Notes under the pieces: model-generated
The model's database searches: none
Told to the model about the DNA's origin: nothing
Seen by the model: only the letters and a program-made list of their open reading frames with translations
Made by a program: the position numbers and the translations under genes
Shown here: positions 49,341-61,900 of the stretch, piece by piece
Numbering within the stretch: position 1 is the stretch's first letter
Layout: each line of letters starts with the position of its first letter
Origin: Muricea muricata
Taxonomy: Eukaryota; Cnidaria; Anthozoa; Malacalcyonacea; Plexauridae
Direction: 5' to 3'
Assembly (NCBI GenBank): GCA_963855995.1
Contig: OY979718.1
Location: 29,979,282-30,043,281, forward strand
DNA length: 64,000 nucleotides

Positions 49341-50918
49341 AGTGCTAAAGTGAACGAGTTGAGCGCAATAATGTACTGCAATGACGGACCTAAAAGAGAC
49401 CATATAAATGGAAATTGCAGAACTTAGCAAGTCGGGAATCATGTTTTCGGCGCTCAAACTATCGAGATGAGCGAAGTAACCCGTTGACATGAGAAACCTA
49501 TAACTCTCTTGTAAACTGAAAAGAAACGATCTTAGAACCAGCAAAATTGCGTTTTAAGTGTTCTAGAAGCGATTTGAGCGTAAAAACATGCTCAAATCAC
49601 TAACTTAAAATCGTCGTTTTAAATCGATCAGGGTGACGTTTTAGAGCTTAAAATGATGTTTTCAGTGCTAAAGTGAACGAGTTGAACGCAATGATGTACT
49701 GCAATCACGGACCTAAAAGAGACCTTCTAAATGGTAATTGCAGAACTTAGCAAGTTGGGAATCAGGTTTTTGGCGCTCAAACCTACGGGATGAGCGAAAT
49801 GACATGTTTAAATGAGAAACCTATAACTTGCTTGTAAACTGAAAAGAAACGATCTTAGAACAATCAAAATCGCGTTTTAAGCGTTCTAGAAGTGATTTGA
49901 GCGTAAAAATACGCTCAAATCACCAACTTAAAATTGCCGTTTTAAATCGATCAGGGTGACGTTTTAGAACTTAAAATGATGTTTTCTGTGCTAAAGTGAA
50001 CGAGTTGAGCGCAATAACGTACTGCAATGACGGACCTGAAAGAGACACAATAAATGGAAATTGCAGAACTTAGCAAGTCGGGAATCAGGTTTTCGGCGCT
50101 CAAACTATCGAGATGAGCGAAGTAACCCGTTGACATGAGAAACCGAAAACTCTCTAGTAAACTTAATAGAAACGATCTTAGAACCATCAAAATTGCGTTT
50201 TACCCATTCTAGAACGATTTAAGCGTGAAAACATGCTCAAATCACCAACTAAAAATTCCTGTTTTAAATCGCTCAGGGTGACGTTTTAGAGCTTAAAATG
50301 ATGTTTTCAGTGCTAAAGTGAACGAGTTGAGCGCAATAATGTACTGCAATGACGGACCTAAAAGAGACCATATAAATGGAAATTGCAGAACTTAGCAAGT
50401 CGGGAATCATGTTTTCGGCGCTCAAACTATCGAGATGAGCGAAGTAACCCGTTGACATGAGAAACCTATAACTCTCTTGTAAACTGAAAAGAAACGATCT
50501 TAGAACCAGCAAAATTGCGTTTTAAGTGTTCTAGAAGCGATTTGAGTGTAAAAACATGCTCAAATCACTAACTTAAAATCGTCGTTTTAAATCCATCAGG
50601 GTGACGTTTTAGAGCTTAAAATGATGTTTTCAGTGCTAAAGTGAACGAGTTGAGCGCAATGATAAACTGCAATCACGGACCTAAAAGAGACCTTCTAAAT
50701 GGTAATTGCAGAACTTAGCAAGTTGGGAATCAGGTTTTTGGCGCTCAAACCAACGGGATGAGCGAAATGACATGTTGAAATGAGAAACCTATAACTTGCT
50801 TGTAAACTGAAAAGAAACGATCTTAGAACAATCAAAATCGCGTTTTAAGCGTTCTAGAAGTGATTTGAGCGTAAAAATATGCTCAAATCACCAACTTAAA
50901 ATTGCCGTTTTAAATTGA
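48983..50918 (+). repeat. Two tandem 3-mers (2 x 968 bp)
   Basis: 48,983-49,950 and 49,951-50,918 match at offset 968. Each has a type-a monomer with AACTTAATAGAAACG, a CATATAAATGG monomer and an e-type monomer. The first unit has AAATCGATCAGG after TCGTCGTTTT, and the second has AAATCCATCAGG with GATAAACTGC (50,663) in place of GATGTACTGC. A 3-mer run appears nowhere else in the window that I noticed. Confidence 0.78.
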
Positions 50919-53181
50919 TCAGGGTGACGTTTTAGAACTTAAGATGTTTTCTGTGCTAAAGTGAACGAGTTGAGCGCAATAACGTACTGCAATGACGGAC
51001 CTGAAAGAGACACAATAAATGGAAATTGCAGAACTTAGGAAGTCGGGAATCAGGTTTTTGGCGCTCAAACTATCGAGATGAGCGAAGTAACCCGTTGACA
51101 TGAGAAACCGAAAACTCTCTAGTAAACTTAACAGAAACGATCTTAGAACCATCAAAATTGCGTTTTACCCATTCTAGAACGATTTGAGCGTGAAAACATG
51201 CTCAAATCACCAACTAAAAATTGCTGTTTTAAATCGCTCAGGGTGACGTTTTAGAGCTTAAAATGATGTTTTCAGTGCTAAAGTGAACGAGTTGAGCGCA
51301 ATAATGTACTGCAATGACGGACCTAAAAGAGACCCAATAAATGGAAATTGCAGAACTTAGCAAGTCATGAATCATGTTTTCGGCGCTCAAACTATCGAGA
51401 TGAGCGAAGTAACCGGTTGACATGAGAAACCTATAACTTTCTAGTAAACTGAACAGCAACGATCTTAGAACCATCAAAATTGCGTTTTAAGTGTTCTAGA
51501 AGCGATTTGAGCGTAAAAACATGCTCAAATCACCAACTAAAAATCGCCGTTTTATGTCGATCAGGGCGACGTTTTAGAGCTTAAAATGATGTTTTCAGTG
51601 CTAAAGTGAACGAGTTGAGTGCAATGATGTACTGCAATAACGGACCTAAAAGAGACCTTCTAAATGGAAATTGCAGCACTTAGCAAGTCGGGAATCACGT
51701 TTTCGGCGCTCAAACCATCGGGATAAGCGAAATGACATGTTGAAATGAGAAACCTATAACTTGCTTGTACACTGAACAGAAACTATCTTAGAACTATAAA
51801 AATCGCGTTTTAAGCGCTCTAGAAGCGATTTGAACATAAAAACATGCTGAATCACCAACGAGAAGTTGCTGTTTTAAATCGATCAGGGTGACGTTTTAGA
51901 GCTTAAAATGATGTTTTCAGTGCTAAAGTGAACGAGTTGAGCGCAATAATGTACTGCAATCACGGACCTAAAAGAGACCTAATAAATGGAAATTGCAGAA
52001 CTTAGCAAGTCGGGAATCAGGTTTTCGGCGCTCAAACTATCGAGATGAGCGAAGTAACCCGTTGACATGAGAAACCTATAACTCTCTTGTAAACTGAAAA
52101 GAAACGATCTTAGAACCAGCAAAATTGCGTTTTAAGTGTTCTAGAAGCGATTTGAGCGTAAAAACATGCTCAAATCACTAACTTAAAATCGTCGTTTTAA
52201 ATCCATCAGGGTGACGTTTTAAAGCTTAAAATGATGTTTTGAGTGCTAAAGTGAACGAGTTGAGCGTAATGATGTACTGCATTCACGGACCTAAAGAAGA
52301 CCTAATAAATAGAAATTGCAGAACTTAGCAAGTCAGGAATCATGTTTTCTGCGCTCAAACTATCGAGATGAGCGAAGTAACCCGTTGACATGAGAAACCT
52401 ATAACTTTCTAGTAAACTGAACAGCAACGATCTTAGAACTATCAAAATTGCGTTTTAAGTGTTCTAGAAGCGATTTGAGCGTAAAAACATGCTCAAATCA
52501 CCAACTAAAAATCGCCGTTTTATGTCGATCAGGGCGACGTTTTAGAGCTTAAAATGATATTTTCAGTGCTAAAGTGAACGAGTTGAGTGCAATGATGTAC
52601 TGCAATAACGGACCTAAAAGAGACCTTCTAAATGGATATTGCAGAACTTAGCAAGTCGGGAATCAGGTTTTCGTCGCTCAAACCATCGGGATGAGCGAAA
52701 TGACATGTTGAAATGAGAAACCTATAACTTGCTTGTACACTGAACAGAAACGATCTTAGAACCATCAAAATCGCGTTTTAAGCGTTCTAGAAGCGATTTG
52801 AACGTAAAAACATGCTCAAATCACTAACGAAAAATTGCTGTTTTAAATCGATCAGGGTGACGTTTTAGAGCTTAAAATTATGTTTTCAGTGCTAAAGTGA
52901 ACGAGTTGAGCGCAATAATGTACTGCAATGACGGACCTAAAAGAGACCCAATAAATGGAAATTGCAGAACTTAGCAAGTCGGGAATCATGTTTTCGGCGC
53001 TCAAACTATCGAGATGAGCGAAGTAACCGGTTGACATGAGAAACCTATAACTTTCTAGTAAACTGAACAGCAACGATCTTAGAACCATCAAAATTGCGTT
53101 TTAAGTGTTCTAGAAGCGATTTGGGCGTAAAAACATGCTCAAATCACCAACTAAAAATCGCCGTTTTATGTCGATCAGGGC

Positions 53182-56100
53182 GACGTTTTAGAGCTTAAAA
53201 TGATATTTTCAGTGCTAAAGTGAACGAGTTGAGTGCAATGATGTACTGCAATAACGGACCTAAAAGAGACCTTCTAAATGGAAATTGCAGAACTTAGCAA
53301 GTCGGGAATCACGTTTTCGGCGCTCAAAATATCGGGATAAGCGAAATTACATGTTGAAATGAGAAACCTATAACTTGCTTTTACACTGAACAGAAACGAT
53401 CTTAGAACTATAAAAATCGCGTTTTAAGCGCTCTGGAAGCGATTTGAACGTAAAAACATGCTGAATCACCAACGAGAAGTTGCTGTTTTAAATCGATCAG
53501 GGTGACGTTTTAGAGCTTAAAATGATGTTTTCAGTGCTAAAGTGAACGTGTTCAGCGCAATGATGTACTGCAATCACGGACCTAAAAGAGACCTTCTAAA
53601 TGGTAATTGCAGAACTTAGCAAGTTGGGAATCAGGTTTTTGGCGCTCAAACCAACGGGATGAGCGAAATGACATGTTGAAATGAGAAACCTATAACTTGC
53701 TTGTAAACTGAAAAGAAACGATCTTAGAACAATCAAAATCGCGTTTTAAGCGTTCTAGAAGTGATTTGAGCGTAAAAATATGCTCAAATAACCAGCTTAA
53801 AATTGCCCTTTTAAATCGATCAGGGTGACGTTTTAGAACTTAAAATGATGTTTTCAGTGCTAAAGTGAACGAGTTGAGCGCAATGATGTACTGCAATCAC
53901 CGACCTAAAAGAGACCTAATAAATGGTAATTGCAGAACTTAGCAAGTTGAGAATCAGGTTTTTGGCGCTCAAACCTACGGGATGAGCGAAATGACATGTT
54001 GAAATGAGAAACCTATAACTTGCTTGTAAACTGAAAAGAAACGATCTTAGAACAATCAAAATCGCGTTTTAAGCGTTCTAGAAGTGATTTGAGCGTAAAA
54101 ATATGCTCAAATCACCAACTTAAAATTGCCGTTTTAAATCGATCAGGGTGACGTTTTAGAACTTAAAATGATGTTTTCTGTGCTAAAGTGAACGAGTTGA
54201 GCGCAATAACGTACTGCAATGACGGACCTGAAAGAGACACAATAAATGGAAATTGCAGAACTTAGCAAGTCGGGAATCAGGTTTTCGGCGCTCAAACTAT
54301 CGAGATGAGCGAAGTAACCCGTTGACATGAGAAACCGAAAACTCTCTAGTAAACTTAACAGAAACGATCTTAGAACCATCAAAATTGCGTTTTACCCATT
54401 CAAGAACGATTTGAGCGTGAAAACATGCTCAAATCACCCACTAAAAATTGCTGTTTTAAATCGCTCAGGGTGACGTTTTAGAGGTTAAAATGATGTTTTC
54501 AGTGCTAAAGTGAACGAGTTGAGCGCAATAACGTACTGCAATGACGGACCTGAAAGAGACACAATAAATGGAAATTGCAGAACTTAGCAAGTCGGGAATC
54601 AGGTTTTCGGCGCTCAAACTATGGAGATGAGCGAAGTAACCCGTTGACATGAGAAACCGAAAACTCTCTAGTAAACTTAACAGAAACGATCTTAGAACCA
54701 TCAAAATTGCGTTTTACCCATTCTAGAACGATTTGAGCGTGAAAACATGCTCAAATCACCCACTAAAAATTGCTGTTTTAAATCGCTCAGGGTGACGTTT
54801 TAGAGGTTAAAATGATGTTTTCAGTGCTAAAGTGAACGAGTTGAGCGCAATAATGTACTGCAATGACGGACCTAAAAGAGACCCAATAAATGGAAATTGC
54901 AGAACTTAGCAAGTCGGGAATCATGTTTTCGGCGCTCAAACTATCGAGATGAGCGAAGTAACCCGTTGACAAAAGAAACCTATAACTTTCTAGTAAACTG
55001 AACAGCAACGATCTTAGAACCATCAAAATTGCGTTTTAAGTGTTCTAGAAGCGATTTGAGCGTAAAAACATGCTCAAATCACCAACTAAAAATCGCCGTT
55101 TTATGTCGATCTGGGCGACGTTTTAGAGCTTAAAATGATGTTTTCAGTGCTAAAGTGAACGAGTTGAGTGCAATGATGTACTGCAATAACGGACCTAAAA
55201 GAGACCTTCTAAATGGAAATTGCAGAACTTAGAAAGTCGGGAATCACGTTTTCGGCGCTCAAACCATCGGGATAAGTGAAATGACATGTTGAAATGAGAA
55301 ACCTATAACTTGCTTGTACACTGAACAGAAACGATCTTAGAACTATAAAAATCGCGTTTTAAGCGCTCTAGAAGCGATTTGAACGTAAAAACATGCTGAA
55401 ATCACCAACGAAAAGTTGCTTTTTTAAATCGATCAGGGTGACGTTTTAGAGCTTAAAATGATGTTTTTAGTGCTAAAGTGAACGAGTTGAGCGCAATAAT
55501 GTACTGCAATCACGGACCTAAAAGAGACCTAATAAATGGAAATTGGAGAACTTAGCAAGTCGGGAATCAGGTTTTCGGCGCTCAAACTATCGAGATGAGC
55601 GAAGTAACCCGTTGACATGAGAAACCTATAACTCTCTTGTAAACTGAAAAGAAACGATCTTAGAACCAGCAAAATTGCGTTTTAAGTGTTCTAGAAGCGA
55701 TTTGAGCGTAAAAACATGCTCAAATCACTAACTTAAAATCGCCGTTTTAAATCGATCAGGGTGACGTTTTAGAGCTTAAAATGATGTTTTCAGTGCTAAA
55801 GTGAACGAGTTGAACGCAATGATGTACTGCAATCACGGACCTAAAAGAGACCTTCTAAATGGTAATTGCAGAACTTAGCAAGTTGGGAATCAGGTTTTTG
55901 GCGCTCAAACCTACGGGATGAGCGAAATGACATGTTGAAATGAGAAACCTATAACTTGCTTGTAAACTGAAAAGAAACGATCTTAGAACAATCAAAATCG
56001 CGTTTTAAGCGTTCTAGAAGTGATTTGAGCGTAAAAATACGCTCAAATCACCAACTTAAAATTGCCGTTTTAAATCGATCAGGGTGACGTTTTAGAACTT

Positions 56101-58988
56101 AAAATGATGTTTTCAGTGCTAAAGTGAACGAGTTGAGCGCAATAACGTACTGCAATGACGGACCTAAAAGAGACACAATAAATGGAAATTGCAGAACTTA
56201 GCAAGTCGGGAATCAGGTTTTCGGCGCTCAAACTATCGAGATGAGCGAAGTAACCCGTTGACATGAGAAACCGAAAACTCTCTAGTAAACTTAACAGAAA
56301 CGATCTTAGAACCATCAAAATTGCGTTTTACCCATTCTAGAACGATTTGAGCGTGAAAACATGCTCAAATCACCAACTTAAAATCGCCGTTTTAAATCGC
56401 TCAGGGTGACGTTTTAGAGCTTAAAATGATGTTTTCAGTGCTAAAGTGAACGAGTTGAGCGCAATAATGTACTGCAATGACGGACCTAAAAGAGACCCAA
56501 TAAATGGAAATTGCAGAACTTAGCAAGTCGGGAATCATGTTTTCGGCGCTCAAACTATCGAGATGAGCGAAGTAACCCGTTGACATAAGAAACCTATAAC
56601 TTTCTAGTAAACTGAACAGCAACGATCTTAGAACCATCAAAATTGCGTTTTAAGTGTTCTAGAAGCGATTTGAGCGTAAAAACATGCTCAAATCACCAAC
56701 TAAAAATCGCCATTTTATGTCGATCAGGGCGACGTTTTAGAGCTTAAAATGATGTTTTCAGTGCTAAAGTGAACGAGATGAGTGCAATGATGTACTGCAA
56801 TAACGGACCTAAAAGAGACCTTCTAAATGGAAATTGCAGAACTTAGCAAGTCTAGAATCACGTTTTCGGCGCTCAAACCATCGGGATAAGCGAAATGACA
56901 TGTTGAAATGAGAAACCTATAACTTGCTTGTACACTGAACAGAAACGATCTTAGAACTATAAAAATCGCGTTTTAAGCGCTCTAGAAGCGATTTGAACGT
57001 AAAAACATGCTGAAATCACCAACGAAAAGTTGCTGTTTTAAATCGATCAGGGTGACGTTTTAGAGCTTAAAATTATGTTTTCAGTGCTAAAGTGAACGAG
57101 TTGAGCGCAATAATGTACTGCAATCACAGACCTAAAAGAGACCTAATAAATGGAAATTGCAGAACTTAGCAAGTCGGGAATCAGGTTTTCGGCGCTCAAA
57201 TTATCGAGATGAGCGAAGTAACCCGTTGACATGAGAAACCTATAACTCTCTTGTAAACTGAAAAGAAACGATCTTAGAAGCATCAAAATTGCGTTTTACC
57301 CGTTCTAGAACGATTTGAGCGTGAAAACATGCTCAAATCACCAACTTAAAATCGCCGTTTTAAATCGATCAGGGTGACGTTTTAGAGCTTAAAATGATGT
57401 TTTCAGTGCTAAAGTGAACGAGTTGAGCGCAATGATGTACTGCATTCACGGACCTAAAAGAGACCTTCTAAATTGAAATTGCAGAACTAAGCATGTCGGG
57501 AATCATATTTTCGGCTCTCAAACCATCGAGATTAGCAAAATAACACCTTGACATGAGAAACGTAGAGCTTACTTGTGAAATGAGAAGAAACGATCTTAGA
57601 ACCATCAAAATCGCGTTTTAAGCGTTCTAGAAGCGATTTGAGCGTAAAAATAATCTCAAATCACCAACTAAAAGTTGCCGTTTTAAATCAATCAGGGTGA
57701 CGTTTTAAAGCTTAAAATGATGTTTTCAGTGCTAAAGTGAACGAGTTGAGCGCAATGATGTACTGCAATGACGGACCTAAAAGAGACCCAATAAATGGAA
57801 ATTGCAGAACTTAGCAAGTCGGGAATCATGTTTTCGGCGCTCAAACTATCGAGATGAGCGAAGTAACCCGTTGACATGAGAAACCGAAAACTCTCTAGTA
57901 AACTTAACAGAAACGATCTTAGAACCATCAAAATTGCGTTTTACCCATTCTAGAACGATTTGAGCGTGAAAACATGCTCAAATCACCAACTAAAAATTGC
58001 TGTTTTAAATCGCTCAGGGTGCGTTTTAGAGCTTAAAATGATGTTTTCAGTGCTAAAGTGAACGAGTTGAGCGCAATAATGTACTGCAATGACGGACCTA
58101 AAAGAGACCCAATAAATGGAAATTGCAGAACTTAGCAAGTCGGGAATCATGTTTTCGGCGCTCAAAGTATCGAGATGAGCGAAGTAACCCGTTGACATAA
58201 GAAACCTATAACTTTCTAGTAAACTGAACAGCAACGATCTTAGAACTATCAAAATTGCGTTTTAAGTGTTCTAGAAGCGATTTGAGCGTAAAAACATGCT
58301 CAAATCACCAACTAAAAATCGCCGTTTTATGTCGATCAGGGCGACGTTTTAGAGCTTAAAATGATATTTTCAGTGCTAAAGTGAACGAGTTGAGTGCAAT
58401 GATGTACTGCAATAACGGACCTAAAAGAGACCTTCTAAATGGAAATTGCAGAACTTAGCAAGTCGGGAATCACGTTTTCGGCGCTCAAATTATCGGGATA
58501 AGCGAAATGACATGTTGAAATGAGAAACCTATAACTTGCTTGTACACTGAACAGAAACGATCTTAGAACTATAAAAATCGCGTTTTAAGCGCTCTAGAAG
58601 CGATTTGAACGTAAAAACATGCTGAAATCACCAACGAAAAGTTGCTGTTTTAAATCGATCAGGGTGACGTTTTAGAGCTTAAAATGATGTTTTCAGTGCT
58701 AAAGTGAACGAGTTGAGCGCAATAATGTACTGCAATCACGGACCTAAAAGAGACCTAATAAATGGAAATTGGAGAACTTAGGAAGTCGGGAATCAGGTTT
58801 TCGGCGCTCAAACTATCGAGATGAGCGAAGTAACCCGTTGACATGAGAAACCTATAACTCTCTTGTAAACTGAAAAGAAACGATCTTAGAACCAGCAAAA
58901 TTGCGTTTTAAGTGTTCTAGAAGCGATTTGAGCGTAAAAACATGCTCAAATCACTAACTTAAAATCGCCGTTTTAAATCCATCAGGGT
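53182..58988 (+). repeat. 18-mer tandem repeat, copy 1 (5,807 bp)
   Basis: Matches the next block at offset 5,807 with very few differences. Shared rare variants: GGGATAAGCGAAATTAC, CTCTGGAAGCG (53,431; 59,238), CAAATAACCAGC, AATCACCGACC, GAACGAGATGAGTG (56,771; 62,578) and AGGGTGCGTTTT (58,016; 63,823). The left limit is set by GGGCGACG (53,178), whose counterpart 5,807 bases on reads GGGTGACG. The block includes the adjacent single-monomer duplication at 54,143/54,465. Confidence 0.88.
54143..54786 (+). repeat. Single-monomer tandem duplication (a-a)
   Basis: Two type-a monomers lie side by side where the HOR order allows only one (a-a-b-c-d-e). Both have ATAACGTAC, CCTGAAAGAGAC, ACCGAAAACTC and the rare AATCACCCAC; the second opens with TTTTAGAGGTTAAAATG. 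The same doublet occurs at 59,950-60,593, so it existed before the 18-mer was duplicated. In copies A and B the counterpart (16,075; 26,399) is single. Confidence 0.85.
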
Positions 58989-61900
58989 GACGTTTTAGAG
59001 CTTAAAATGATATTTTCAGTGCTAAAGTGAACGAGTTGAGTGCAATGATGTACTGCAATAACGGACCTAAAAGAGACCTTCTAAATGGAAATTGCAGAAC
59101 TTAGCAAGTCGGGAATCACGTTTTCGGCGCTCAAAATATCGGGATAAGCGAAATTACATGTTGAAATGAGAAACCTATAACTTGCTTTTACACTGAACAG
59201 AAACGATCTTAGAACTATAAAAATCGCGTTTTAAGCGCTCTGGAAGCGATTTGAACGTAAAAACATGCTGAATCACCAACGAGAAGTTGCTTTTTTAAAT
59301 CGATCAGGGTGACGTTTTAGAGCTTAAAATGATGTTTTCAGTGCTAAAGTGAACGAGTTCAGCGCAATGATGTACTGCAATCACGGACCTAAAAGAGACC
59401 TTCTAAATGGTAATTGCAAAACTTAGCAAGTTGGGAATCAGGTTTTTGGCGCTCAAACCAACGGGATGAGCGAAATGACATGTTGAAATGAGAAACCTAT
59501 AACTTGCTTGTAAACTGAAAAGAAACGATCTTAGAACAATCAAAATCGCGTTTTAAGCGTTCTAGAAGTGATTTGAGCGTAAAAATATGCTCAAATAACC
59601 AGCTTAAAATTGCCCTTTTAAATCGATCAGGGTGACGTTTTAGAACTTAAAATGATGTTTTCAGTGCTAAAGTGAACGAGTTGAGCGCAATGATGTACTG
59701 CAATCACCGACCTAAAAGAGACCTAATAAATGGTAATTGCAGAACTTAGCAAGTTGAGAATCAGGTTTTTGGCGCTCAAACCTACGGGATGAGCGAAATG
59801 ACATGTTGAAATGAGAAACCTATAACTTGCTTGTAAACTGAAAAAAAACGATCTTAGAACAATCAAAATCGCGTTTTAAGCGTTCTAGAAGTGATTTGAG
59901 CGTAAAAATATGCTCAAATCACCAACTTAAAATTGCCGTTTTAAATCGATCAGGGTGACGTTTTAGAACTTAAAATGATGTTTTCTGTGCTAAAGTGAAC
60001 GAGTTGAGCGCAATAACGTACTGCAATGACGGACCTGAAAGAGACACAATAAATGGAAATTGCAGAACTTAGCAAGTCGGGAATCAGGTTTTCGGCGCTC
60101 AAACTATCGAGATGAGCGAAGTAACCCGTTGACATGAGAAACCGAAAACTCTCTAGTAAACTTAACAGAAACGATCTTAGAACCATCAAAATTGCGTTTT
60201 ACCCATTCTAGAACGATTTGAGCGTGAAAACATGCTCAAATCACCCACTAAAAATTGCTGTTTTAAATCGCTCAGGGTGACGTTTTAGAGGTTAAAATGA
60301 TGTTTTCAGTGCTAAAGTGAACGAGTTGAGCGCAATAACGTACTGCAATGACGGACCTGAAAGAGACACAATAAATGGAAATTGCAGAATTTAGCAAGTC
60401 GGGAATCAGGTTTTCGGCGCTCAAACTATCGAGATGAGCGAAGTAACCCGTTGACATGAGAAACCGAAAACTCTCTAGTAAACTTAACAGAAACGATCTT
60501 AGAACCATCAAAATTGCGTTTTACCCATTCTAGAACGATTTGAGCGTGAAAACATGCTCAAATCACCCACTAAAAATTGCTGTTTTAAATCGCTCAGGGT
60601 GACGTTTTAGAGGTTAAAATGATGTTTTCAGTGCTAAAGTGAACGAGTTGAGCGCAATAATGTACTGCAATGACGGACCTAAAAGAGACCCAATAAATGG
60701 AAATTGCAGAACTTAGCAAGTCGGGAATCATGTTTTCGGCGCTCAAACTATCGAGATGAGCGAAGTAACCCGTTGACAAAAGAAACCTATAACTTTCTAG
60801 TAAACTGAACAGCAACGATCTTAGAACCATCAAAATTGCGTTTTAAGTGTTCTAGAAGCGATTTGAGCGTAAAAACATGCTCAAATCACCAACTAAAAAT
60901 CGCCGTTTTATGTCGATCAGGGCGACGTTTTAGAGCTTAAAATGATGTTTTCAGTGCTAAAGTGAACGAGTTGAGTGCAATGATGTACTGCAATAACGGA
61001 CCTAAAAGAGACCTTCTAAATGGAAATTGCAGAACTTAGAAAGTCGGGAATCACGTTTTCGGCGCTCAAACCATCGGGATAAGTGAAATGACATGTTGAA
61101 ATGAGAAACCTATAACTTGCTTGTACACTGAACAGAAACGATCTTAGAACTATAAAAATCGCGTTTTAAGCGCTCTAGAAGCGATTTGAACGTAAAAACA
61201 TGCTGAAATCACCAACGAAAAGTTGCTTTTTTAAATCGATCAGGGTGACGTTTTAGAGCTTAAAATGATGTTTTCAGTGCTAAAGTGAACGAGTTGAGCG
61301 CAATAATGTACTGCAATCACGGACCTAAAAGAGACCTAATAAATGGAAATTGGAGAACTTAGCAAGTCGGGAATCAGGTTTTCGGCGCTCAAACTATCGA
61401 GATGAGCGAAGTAACCCGTTGACATGAGAAACCTATAACTCTCTTGTAAACTGAAAAGAAACGATCTTAGAACCAGCAAAATTGCGTTTTAAGTGTTCTA
61501 GAAGCGATTTGAGCGTAAAAACATGCTCAAATCACTAACTTAAAATCGCCGTTTTAAATCGATCAGGGTGACGTTTTAGAGCTTAAAATGATGTTTTCAG
61601 TGCTAAAGTGAACGAGTTGAACGCAATGATGTACTGCAATCACGGACCTAAAAGAGACCTTCTAAATGGTAATTGCAGAACTTAGCAAGTTGGGAATCAG
61701 GTTTTTGGCGCTCAAACCTACGGGATGAGCGAAATGACATGTTGAAATGAGAAACCTATAACTTGCTTGTAAACTGAAAAGAAACGATCTTAGAACAATC
61801 AAAATCGGGTTTTAAGCGTTCTAGAAGTGATTTAAGCGTAAAAATACGCTCAAATCACCAACTTAAAATTGCCGTTTTAAATCGATCAGGGTGACGTTTT

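Larger units (their letters stand above)
50490..58988 (+). repeat. Edited copy C of the A/B material
   Basis: Follows copy B at offset 30,002 from about 50,490 to 52,980, including the short type-a monomer (AAGATGTTTTCTG, 50,941) and the GTTTTGAGTGC module (52,236). It then jumps to offset 27,744 (seven monomers fewer than B, five fewer than A), and to 28,066 after gaining one monomer at 54,465. It continues past the point matching the end of B (29,008, here 57,074) into the following HOR, for example CACAGACC at 57,125 and 29,060. It therefore resembles B plus its downstream neighbour rather than A. Confidence 0.75.
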
